Assembly: GCA_947629725.1 (NCBI GenBank)
Contig: CANREU010000023.1
Span: 1-15,194, forward strand
From: an uncultured Clostridia bacterium
Lineage (GTDB): Bacteria > Bacillota > Clostridia > Christensenellales > Borkfalkiaceae
DNA length: 15,194 nucleotides
Direction of reading: 5' to 3'
Every line of letters begins with the position of its first letter. Within the stretch, counting starts at the first letter, position 1. Made by a program: the position numbers and the translations under genes. This document shows, piece after piece, positions 7,933 to 15,194 of the stretch. Below the pieces are notes generated by a model that worked only from the letters and a program-made list of their open reading frames with translations, was not told the origin of the DNA and did not search any database.

Positions 7933-8835
7933 ATGGTAGATCTCATTCTCGATACGGACATCGGCAACGACTGCGACGACGCGGCTGCCGTGGCGCTCGC
8001 CTCCTCCTTTGCGAAGGAGGGGAAGTGCAACCTGCTGTGCGTCACCGTGAATACTTCGGACCCCTTCGCGCCCGATTGCATCGACGCGATCGCCGAGGCA
8101 TACGGCAGCGCGGTCCCCGTGGGCGTGTACCGCGGGGAGGGGTTCCCCGCGAACCCGAAGTCCTATTGCAGAGCGGTCGCCGAACGATTCGGCACCGTGC
8201 GCGGCAGAGAGAGGGAGGAGGCGGTCTGCCTCCTCCGTAAGACCCTCGCTTCCGCCAAAGGGAAAACGGTCGCCTTCGTGTGTATCGGGCAGCTCAACAA
8301 CCTGCGCGCCCTGCTCGAGTCGGAAGCGGACGGGCTCGGCCCCTCGGGACAGGAACTCTTCGCCGAAAAGGTGAAGGAGGTCGTCGTGATGGGCGGCATG
8401 TTCGGAAAGAAAAGGGTGCGCTTCAACGGCGAAAGGTACGATAGGGAATTCAACATCGCGACCGCCGTCGGCGACAGCGTGCGCGCCCTCAAGCTGTGCC
8501 CCTCCGAGGTCGTGTTTTCGGACTTCCTCCTCGGCGTGAAGGTCGTCACCCTCGCGGGGCGCACCTACCGCGGGGAGAGCGACCCCGTCGGCTATGCCTA
8601 CGAGCTCTTTTGCGGACAGGGGCACGGACGCCCGAGCTGGGATATTCTCACCGTGCTCTACGCCGTGGAAGGGGAGGGGAGCGCGTTCCGCCTCACACGG
8701 CACGGGAGGGTGCACATCGACGGCGAAGGCCGCACCGCATTCCGCCGCGACCCTGCAGGCGCCCACCGCCTCCTCCGCGCGAGGAAGGGCCCCCGCAAGC
8801 TGGAAAAGCACATAGAAGCTCTCTTCGGAGAGTGA
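7933..8835 (+). CDS. Nucleoside hydrolase-like protein (DTDIGNDCDD variant)
   Basis: A 300-residue cytoplasmic protein. The N-terminal LILDTDIGNDCDDAAA (D7, D9, D13, D15, D16) is the calcium-binding motif of the inosine-uridine preferring nucleoside hydrolase fold, in the version with an extra residue before the final DD. Other ligand regions are EVVVMGGMF (149-157), REFNIATAV (171-179) and SWDILTVLYAV (235-245), where Asp237 replaces the canonical His-Asp-Pro by Trp-Asp. Classical members cleave the N-glycosidic bond of ribonucleosides; this variant subfamily often has unproven substrates. It lies 34 bases after the surface protein gene and just before a strong terminator, so it seems to be the last gene of the transport operon. 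A weak GGGG (7923-7926) serves as ribosome binding site. Fold firm, substrate open. Confidence 0.85.
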   Translation: MVDLILDTDIGNDCDDAAAVALASSFAKEGKCNLLCVTVNTSDPFAPDCIDAIAEAYGSAVPVGVYRGEGFPANPKSYCRAVAERFGTVRGREREEAVCLLRKTLASAKGKTVAFVCIGQLNNLRALLESEADGLGPSGQELFAEKVKEVVVMGGMFGKKRVRFNGERYDREFNIATAVGDSVRALKLCPSEVVFSDFLLGVKVVTLAGRTYRGESDPVGYAYELFCGQGHGRPSWDILTVLYAVEGEGSAFRLTRHGRVHIDGEGRTAFRRDPAGAHRLLRARKGPRKLEKHIEALFGE

Positions 8836-8849
8836 TTTCCCCCTTACGG

Positions 8850-8879
8850 CTCCCCGGCAGTTTGTCGGGGAGTTTTTTT
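8850..8879 (+). terminator. Rho-independent terminator ending the transport operon
   Basis: CTCCCCG (8850-8856) pairs with CGGGGAG (8866-8872), extendable inward by two pairs, and is followed at once by seven T (8873-8879). It stands 14 bases after the nucleoside hydrolase stop. Confidence 0.94.
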
Positions 8880-8904
8880 CGCGGAAAATCTTTTGCGCCT
8901 CAAA

Positions 8905-9116
8905 CCTGCCCCCTTTGAAGGGGGCGGGGTAGGGGTGGGGGTTGCCCCGGATTGCCGCAAACACCCCCTCAGTCACGCAAAGGGCGCGTGACAGCTCCCC
9001 CAAGAGGGGGCACCGAGAGAGAACGGTTCGTCGGATTGACGTAGAGAGGGGCGCGGAAAACGGGGCGCCGAGAGAGGAGCGGCGGGAAGCGGTGTGCGCA
9101 AGCGGTGCGCCGCCGG
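8905..9116. repeat. Hairpin-rich intergenic repeat element (REP/MITE-like) and GC-rich flank
   Basis: Three hairpins stand in a row: CCCCCTT/AAGGGGG (8909-8915 with 8918-8924, extendable to 8905-8928), GTCACGC/GCGTGAC (8972-8978 with 8986-8992), and CCCCC/GGGGG (8997-9001 with 9006-9010). GGGGTGGGGGTTG (8935 onward) and CAAACACCCCCTC (near 8958-8970) could pair across the middle, giving a cruciform-like whole. The first unit with its GGGGTAGGGGTGG resembles 476-512. The rest (9011-9116) is GC-rich, with two CCGAGAGAG copies (9013, 9068) and GCGGTG repeats. No transposase is encoded. The only + strand frame here has no family features and I reject it as a gene. Confidence 0.6.
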
Positions 9117-9156
9117 AAAACTTATAAAGCCGTGCGGAGACCGCACGGCTTTATAA
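9117..9156 (-). terminator. Strong hairpin terminator of the small RNA, possibly bidirectional
   Basis: TTATAAAGCCGTGCGG (9122-9137) and CCGCACGGCTTTATAA (9141-9156) are perfect inverted arms of 16 bp around a 3-base loop. On the minus strand the stem runs into TTTATAAGTTTT (9128 to 9117). On the + strand only TTTATAAAATATT follows, so minus-strand termination is better supported. Confidence 0.65.
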
Positions 9157-9240
9157 AATATTGGAGAGTGAAAAGCGTTTGCAGCTGGGACTGCGCCCGC
9201 TAATCGGCAGTTTTACGGGCGGAGCGCTCCGCCTGTTTAC
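9117..9240 (-). ncRNA. Candidate stand-alone small RNA, about 120 nt, family not recognised
   Basis: A near-consensus minus-strand promoter (9275 to 9247) would start transcription near 9240. Reading leftward, the RNA has a strong 5' hairpin around the palindrome GGCGGAGCGCTCCGCC (9218-9233). A second small hairpin has arms GCAG/CTGC around a TCCCAG loop (9194 to 9181). A C/U-rich unpaired piece CACTCTCCAA (9180-9171) follows, and the RNA ends in a perfect 16-bp terminator hairpin (9156-9122). There is no ATG, GTG or TTG followed by a meaningful frame, and the next gene to the left is on the opposite strand, so it is not a leader. The CTCTCC and TCCC pieces are complementary to Shine-Dalgarno-like GGAGAG/GGGA, as in trans-acting regulatory RNAs. 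Alternative pairings (CGCCCG 9194-9199 with CGGGCG 9216-9221; ACTGC 9190-9194 with GCAGT 9207-9211) suggest it may switch folds. It does not match the 6S, SRP, tmRNA or RNase P signatures I know. Confidence 0.5.
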
Positions 9241-9246
9241 GGTCTC

Positions 9247-9275
9247 ATTATAGCGCAGGGCGGGCGGGATGTAAA
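9247..9275 (-). promoter_or_regulatory. Minus-strand promoter for the small RNA
   Basis: Read on the minus strand: -35 TTTACA (9275-9270), spacer of exactly 17 bases (9269-9253), -10 TATAAT (9252-9247). The -10 is a perfect match and the -35 is 5 of 6. It points away from the XRE gene toward 9240 with no ORF downstream. Confidence 0.65.
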
Positions 9276-9351
9276 CCTACTCTTTCGATTTTGCCCTCTA
9301 TTCTCCCAAAAGAGTGAGTAGAGAGGAAAAAAATCGCTCTACTCTCAGTAG
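9275..9351. promoter_or_regulatory. Cluster of CTCTACTCT-like sites between divergent promoters
   Basis: CTCTACTCT (9337-9345) has an inverted 8-of-9 copy (TGAGTAGAG, 9315-9323) and a 7-of-9 direct copy (ACCTACTCT, 9275-9283). A further half-site AGTAG (9347-9351) makes the small palindrome CTACT-CTC-AGTAG (9339-9351). One copy abuts the -35 of the small RNA promoter, and the palindrome lies 5 bases upstream of the -35 of the XRE promoter. This is the arrangement expected for operators of an autoregulating HTH protein; binding is inferred. Confidence 0.5.
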
Positions 9352-9356
9352 AACTG

Positions 9357-9385
9357 TTGACTTTCCCCATAAAATGGGCTATACT
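9357..9385 (+). promoter_or_regulatory. Promoter of the XRE-mcsA-mcsB-clpC gene run, leaderless start
   Basis: -35 TTGACT (9357-9362), 17-base spacer, -10 TATACT (9380-9385). The start codon ATG at 9392 lies only 6 bases after the -10, so transcription should begin at or within a base or so of the A of ATG. An in-frame TGA at 9386-9388 excludes a longer protein. A GAGG just before the ATG is too close to act as a ribosome binding site. Confidence 0.8.
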
Positions 9386-9391
9386 TGAGGC

Positions 9392-10045
9392 ATGGACGAC
9401 AAAAATCCCAAAACCGAAGAGCAGGAAGATCTCGCCGCCGTCATCGGCAGAAATCTCACGCGGCTCAGAAAGGGGTCGGGCATGACCCAGCTCGATCTCG
9501 CCGAAAAGCTCAACTACTCGGATAAATCGGTCTCCAAATGGGAACAGGGCAACGGCATTCCCGATGTGCGCATCCTCCTCCAGCTCGCCGATCTTTTCAA
9601 CGTGTCGCTCGACGATCTCGTGCGCGAGCCGCCGAAGGGGAAGCCCGTCGTGCCGAAACGGGAGCGGAGACTCAAACGGTTCGTCATCACCGCCTGTTCG
9701 GTGGGGCTGTGCTGGCTCGTCGCCGTGGTCTGTTTCGCGCTCGGGGGCGCCGTGTGCGCGTGGCTCTCCCAAAAAGTGAGCGGGCTCTGGCTCGCCTTTG
9801 TGTACGCCGTGCCCGCGTCTGCCATCGTGCTCGTGGTGTTCAGCACGGTGTGGCGGTGGAAGTGGACGAGGATCGTCTCCCTCTCCGTCCTCATTTGGAC
9901 CTCGATCGCCTGCGTCTACCTCACCCTCTTCGTGTGCGGCGTGGCGGAGGGCATGTGGCTGCTCTTCCTCATCGGCATCCCGCTGCAGGTACTCACCCTC
10001 TTCTTCTTCCTTTGGTGGAAGCGGGGGCGCAAACAAAAGAACTGA
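9392..10045 (+). CDS. Membrane-anchored XRE-family helix-turn-helix regulator
   Basis: The 217-residue protein has a Cro/CI-type helix-turn-helix at about 15-76 (IGRNLTRLRKGSGMTQLDLAEKL, then SVSKWEQGNGIPDVRILLQLADLF). A basic linker leads to four hydrophobic helices at about 97-121, 131-153, 160-183 and 187-209, with a positively charged tail. The DNA-binding part would face the cytoplasm. Such proteins can link a membrane signal to transcription. The start is fixed by an in-frame stop just upstream, and ATG 31 would cut the DNA-binding domain. The next gene begins one base after its stop, so the two products are probably made together, perhaps as partners. It sits where ctsR is usually found ahead of mcsA. 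Its targets are probably its own promoter region and possibly the divergent small RNA. Confidence 0.85.
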   Translation: MDDKNPKTEEQEDLAAVIGRNLTRLRKGSGMTQLDLAEKLNYSDKSVSKWEQGNGIPDVRILLQLADLFNVSLDDLVREPPKGKPVVPKRERRLKRFVITACSVGLCWLVAVVCFALGGAVCAWLSQKVSGLWLAFVYAVPASAIVLVVFSTVWRWKWTRIVSLSVLIWTSIACVYLTLFVCGVAEGMWLLFLIGIPLQVLTLFFFLWWKRGRKQKN

Positions 10046-10046
10046 C

Positions 10047-11093
10047 ATGAAAACGGAAAACCTCAACCGTATCGCCAAAAATTCCAAAAAAAGCTGCGCG
10101 GCGGCGAGTGCCTTCTGCCTCATCTTCGCCTTCGCGGCGATCCTCCTGCTCTTCGGGGTGGTGATCTGCGCCGTCCTCTCGGAGACGGCATTGACCTCGC
10201 CCGGAAAGCGCACCCTTCTCTACATTCTCGCGGGTTCGTTCGGCGGGGGCGCGGCGCTTTTTGCCCTTGCGGCTTACGGCATGGGGCGGCTCTCCCGCCT
10301 CTTCGACTTGCGCGCGCGGGACGCGCGTGAACGCGCCGATTCGCCCGAATCCTTCTATGTGGGGGAGGGCGTCCTCGCGACCTTTGCGGAGGACGCGCTC
10401 GAATTCCACGCGGAGGGAAGGGAGGGGCGGATCCGCGTGCCCTATCCCGAACTCACCTTCTACTCGGTGTGCAGCCGCACGGCCCCCCGCGAAAAGGGAA
10501 TATGGAAGGCGGTGATCGGCGTCCCCGCAAACTACCTGCGAAAAAACGCGGAAGGGGAGGGCGGGCCCGTCCTCATCGAGACCGACTACAAGCCCCGTTT
10601 CGCCTGCGCCCTCAAGCGGCGCGGGATCGAATTTGTCGGCGAGCCCTATCAAAAAACGGCACATGGGGTGCGGTTTTCGCGCATGAAGACCTTCAAAATG
10701 CCCCTCGACGCCCGCCGCAAACGGGCGATCGTCTTTGCCGCGCTCGGCGCCGCCGTTGCGGGTGCGGGGATCGCCGTCGCCTTCCTGCTGTCCCCGTTTA
10801 TCGGGGCGGTCGTCACGGTGTTCGGCGGGGCGTTCGCCGTCCGCTCTCTGTGGAGGGCGGTCTTTTCGGGACGCTCGCTCGCCGTCTACCGCGAGGGGAT
10901 CTATTGGCGGGAGGATAAGCGGGAGGAGCGCATCTTCCTCAAATGGGAGGAGATCGTGCGGCTCTCCGCCGAGGAGAGGGAGACGGGCACGGGCCTCCGC
11001 GCCGTGTGCGCCTGCGGCGCCTACGTCTTCCCGCTGCCCCGCGGCGCATATGAATATCTCGCGGAGAATTTCCCCGAAAAGTTCGGGGGCTGA
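10047..11093 (+). CDS. Membrane protein with two [two-helix + soluble domain] units, unknown function
   Basis: The 348-residue protein starts one base after the XRE stop. I do not recognise its family. Its layout is repeated: a helix pair (about 17-44 and 57-81) with a soluble part (about 100-215), then a second helix pair (about 226-249 and 251-273) with a soluble part (about 276-345). In both soluble parts a short turn precedes strands of the kind found in bacterial PH-like domains: GVLATFAEDALEFHAEG then RIRVPYPEL in the first, SLAVYREGIYWRED then RIFLKWEEIVRL in the second. This suggests an internal duplication. With an even helix number, both soluble parts and both termini should be on the same, probably cytoplasmic, side. 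The one-base gap suggests it partners the XRE regulator as sensor or anchor; that is inference. No clear ribosome binding site is seen, consistent with translational coupling. Confidence 0.7.
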   Translation: MKTENLNRIAKNSKKSCAAASAFCLIFAFAAILLLFGVVICAVLSETALTSPGKRTLLYILAGSFGGGAALFALAAYGMGRLSRLFDLRARDARERADSPESFYVGEGVLATFAEDALEFHAEGREGRIRVPYPELTFYSVCSRTAPREKGIWKAVIGVPANYLRKNAEGEGGPVLIETDYKPRFACALKRRGIEFVGEPYQKTAHGVRFSRMKTFKMPLDARRKRAIVFAALGAAVAGAGIAVAFLLSPFIGAVVTVFGGAFAVRSLWRAVFSGRSLAVYREGIYWREDKREERIFLKWEEIVRLSAEERETGTGLRAVCACGAYVFPLPRGAYEYLAENFPEKFGG

Positions 11094-11109
11094 CCGAAGG
11101 GGGGAGAGG

Positions 11110-11337
11110 ATGAGAGAACTCAAGATCCACGGCGTCTACCGCCATTTCAAGGGGAACCTCTACTACGTGGAGGGGCTCGCGAAAGACAGCGAGACGGGGG
11201 AGGAAACGGTCGTCTACCGCGCCCTCTACGGCGAGCGCTCCCTCTGGGTGCGCCCGCTCAAGATGTTCCTCTCCGAGGTGGACCGCGAAAAATATCCCGA
11301 GGCGGAACAAACCTACCGCTTCGAGCAGATCGGATAA
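11110..11337 (+). CDS. DUF1653 family protein
   Basis: The 75-residue protein matches DUF1653 over its full length: GVYRHFKGNLYYVEGLAKDS, ETGEETVVYRALYGE, then LWVRPLKMFLSEV and a closing YRFEQI. The family is small, cytoplasmic, widespread and functionally uncharacterised; the fold is probably a compact beta barrel. ATG 11110 follows GGGGAGAGG directly, 16 bases after the preceding stop, and the next gene lies 10 bases downstream, so it is within the operon. A DUF1653 gene ahead of mcsA is not the classical order. Confidence 0.9.
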   Translation: MRELKIHGVYRHFKGNLYYVEGLAKDSETGEETVVYRALYGERSLWVRPLKMFLSEVDREKYPEAEQTYRFEQIG

Positions 11338-11347
11338 AGGAGGGAGC

Positions 11348-11833
11348 ATGGTCTGTACCGTCTGCGGCCGCACGACCGCGATCGAATACGACGTGAAGTC
11401 GGAGGGCAAGTCCTTCCGTCTCACCCTTTGCGAGGACTGCTACCAGCGCCTGTATGTGGCGGGGGACGCTCCCCTTCCCACCTTCTTCGGGACGGTGCCC
11501 GATTCGGACAAGGCATGCCCCGACTGCGGCGCCCGTCTCAAAGATTTCAAGGCGACGGGGATGCTCGGCTGCGCCTATTGCTACACGGCGTTCCGCAAGG
11601 AACTCAAGCCCGCCATCCTCTATGTGCAGGGCAACCTCATCCACGACGGCAAGAGGCCGAGCGCGGGTTCGGAGGAAAAATACGAACAGGTGCGCGGGCT
11701 CGCCTTCTCGCAGGAAAAGCTTTTGGAGCGCATCCGCAACGCGGAGCGGGCGGGGAACGCCACAGAGGCGCGCATGCTCCGCATCCAATTGCAGACGGTC
11801 AACCGCAAACTGAACGGGGGGGACGAGGAATGA
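11348..11833 (+). CDS. mcsA: McsA, zinc-finger activator of the McsB arginine kinase
   Basis: The 161-residue protein has four CxxC pairs (C3/C6, C28/C31, C57/C60, C75/C78), enough for two zinc sites. A UVR-type helical hairpin lies at about 110-155 (EEKYEQVRGLAF, then LLERIRNAERAGNATEARML). This is the standard McsA architecture, slightly shorter than in Bacillus. In Bacillus subtilis McsA binds and activates McsB and helps deliver substrates to ClpC, and the cysteine clusters make it sensitive to metals and thiol stress. AAGGAGG (11337-11343) overlaps the preceding stop codon. The end overlaps mcsB by 4 bases (ATGA), indicating translational coupling and supporting an McsA-McsB pair. Confidence 0.93.
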   Translation: MVCTVCGRTTAIEYDVKSEGKSFRLTLCEDCYQRLYVAGDAPLPTFFGTVPDSDKACPDCGARLKDFKATGMLGCAYCYTAFRKELKPAILYVQGNLIHDGKRPSAGSEEKYEQVRGLAFSQEKLLERIRNAERAGNATEARMLRIQLQTVNRKLNGGDEE

Positions 11834-12879
11834 AAGTAAGCCACCGCTTCGAGAGCGTCGCCGCCTCCTCCCGCATAAGGCTCGCGCGCAACTTTAAGGA
11901 CTACCCCTTCCCCGGGATGCTCATCCGCGATCCCCATGCGGAGGAACAGGCGCAGGAGATCATCCGCATCATCGCGGCGGAACTCATGAGCATGGACGAG
12001 TTCGAGCTCTACCGCATGAGTGAGATCTCCGACGATCAGGCGGAATTTCTGAAGGACCGCGGGCTCATCAGCCGCGACCTTCTCCGCCACCGCAAGATCG
12101 CCGCGGCGCTCGTCTCCGAGGACGAGAGCGTCTCCGTGATGATCAACGAAGAGGACCATGTCCGCGAACAGTACTTCATCAAGGGGTTCGACCTCGGGCG
12201 CGCCTACGAGCGCATTTCGGGCATCGACGACGCGATCTCCGAGTCCATCCCCTTCGCATTCGACGCCAACCTCGGCTACCTCACCGCCTGTCCCACCAAC
12301 CTCGGGACGGGGCTGCGCGCCTCCGTAAAACTCTTCCTCCCCGCCTGCTCGCGGCGGCGGAAGATGGACCTCATCGCAAAATATCTCACCCACAAGGGCC
12401 TCACCCTGCGGGGGGCGTTCGGCGAGGGGAGCGCGGCGGAGGGGGACTTCTACCAGGTGAGCAACGAGGTGACCCTCGGCCCCTCCGAAGACGTCCTTTT
12501 GGAGGAGGTCGAACAGGCGGTGCTCGGCGTGGTGGAGATGGAGATCCGCGAGCGGGAGCGCATGAAGGCGGAAGGGGGGCTCTCCTTGCGCGACAAGATC
12601 GCCCGCTCCTACGGGGTCCTCACCAACTGCCTGCGCATCGACGAACGGGAGTTCACCGAACGGATCGCCGAAGTGAAGCTCGGCGTCGCCCTCGGGTATT
12701 TTGCCTCGGGGGAGGAGGACGCGACGGAGATGATGGCATATCTCGACGGGCTTGTCTACACCCTGCGCCCCTCCAACGTGAAGAGGCAGCGGGGGGAACT
12801 CACGCAGGAGGAGGCGGAATCCTACCGCGCCATCAAGACGGCGGAGAGTCTTCGCCGTATGGACCTGCATCTCGCTTGA
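11830..12879 (+). CDS. mcsB: McsB, protein-arginine kinase
   Basis: The start ATG overlaps the mcsA stop. The 349-residue protein shows the phosphagen-kinase-like motifs of McsB: SSRIRLARN (13-21), SVMINEEDH (102-110), GYLTACPTNLGTGLRAS (149-165) and GAFGEGS (195-201). The probable catalytic acids are E107 or E108 and E199. McsB phosphorylates arginines on unfolded proteins to mark them for ClpC-ClpP, and on regulators. Compared with the Bacillus protein the first 15-20 residues are missing. The C-terminal RDxxRA phospho-arginine sensing motif reads A329-E-S-Y-R333-A in my hand alignment, so the first Arg and the Asp are not kept. The active site looks intact, so I expect a working kinase with altered allostery. 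clpC follows after 16 bases. Confidence 0.95.
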   Translation: MKVSHRFESVAASSRIRLARNFKDYPFPGMLIRDPHAEEQAQEIIRIIAAELMSMDEFELYRMSEISDDQAEFLKDRGLISRDLLRHRKIAAALVSEDESVSVMINEEDHVREQYFIKGFDLGRAYERISGIDDAISESIPFAFDANLGYLTACPTNLGTGLRASVKLFLPACSRRRKMDLIAKYLTHKGLTLRGAFGEGSAAEGDFYQVSNEVTLGPSEDVLLEEVEQAVLGVVEMEIRERERMKAEGGLSLRDKIARSYGVLTNCLRIDEREFTERIAEVKLGVALGYFASGEEDATEMMAYLDGLVYTLRPSNVKRQRGELTQEEAESYRAIKTAESLRRMDLHLA

Positions 12880-12882
12880 CAA

Positions 12883-12889
12883 AAGGAGG
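12883..12889 (+). promoter_or_regulatory. Ribosome binding site that decides the clpC TTG start
   Basis: A perfect AAGGAGG lies six bases before TTG 12896. No ATG or GTG occurs nearby in the ClpC frame, so this site sets the start at TTG (the adjacent CTG is less likely). Confidence 0.85.
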
Positions 12890-12895
12890 CATTTC

Positions 12896-15194
<2,299 letters not shown>

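Noticed and set aside
8942..9127. A 61-codon + strand frame
   Set aside because: It runs through the hairpin repeat and into the terminator stem, has no recognisable protein features and no ribosome binding site.
9157..9240. Riboswitch or leader of the XRE gene on the + strand
   Set aside because: The XRE promoter lies downstream of this segment (9357-9385) and its mRNA appears leaderless, so the structured segment cannot be its leader. The promoter on the minus strand explains it better.

Overview
The window looks like a chromosomal segment of a GC-rich member of the Bacillota (Clostridia-like, possibly an uncultured gut lineage). The grounds are strong AAGGAGG-type ribosome binding sites, Lys-rich lipoprotein signal peptides, an McsA-McsB-ClpC stress cluster, and intergenic C-run/G-run repeats of the kind common in such genomes. 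The lineage is inferred from gene content, not from a marker gene. All protein-coding genes I can support are on the + strand. The long minus-strand frames are antisense shadows typical of GC-rich DNA.

Region 1 (1-631): the 3' end of a flavin-reductase/rubredoxin fusion (Hrb-like), followed by a repeat-bearing intergenic stretch. Region 2 (632-8879): a carbohydrate-uptake block. An AraC-type regulator ends in its own terminator. After a promoter with an overlapping dyad comes a CUT1-type sugar ABC system (lipoprotein binding protein and two permeases, no ATPase here). It continues with a lipid-anchored glycoside hydrolase-like protein, a large exported beta-rich protein with a C-terminal membrane tail, and a nucleoside-hydrolase-fold protein, then a strong terminator. 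The likely logic is cell-surface capture and trimming of a glycan or glycoside, import of the product, and cytoplasmic cleavage. The substrate cannot be read from the sequence.

Region 3 (8880-9391): a gene-free stretch that is not empty. It holds a hairpin-rich repeat, then a likely stand-alone small RNA gene on the minus strand (TTTACA-17-TATAAT promoter, about 120 nt, no ORF, 16-bp perfect terminator stem). Facing it is a + strand promoter (TTGACT-17-TATACT) so close to the next start codon that the mRNA should be leaderless. Copies of a CTCTACTCT-like motif lie between the two divergent promoters.

Region 4 (9392-15194): a tightly packed gene run: membrane-anchored XRE-type regulator, four-helix membrane protein with duplicated soluble domains, DUF1653 protein, McsA, McsB and ClpC (cut by the window end). 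In Bacillota the mcsA-mcsB-clpC genes are classically preceded by ctsR. Here no ctsR is present and a membrane-tethered HTH protein heads the run. McsB and ClpC also differ from the Bacillus proteins at positions tied to phospho-arginine sensing and M-domain control. The most interesting hypothesis in the window is a rewired protein-quality-control operon under a membrane-bound regulator, with a divergent small RNA sharing its control region.
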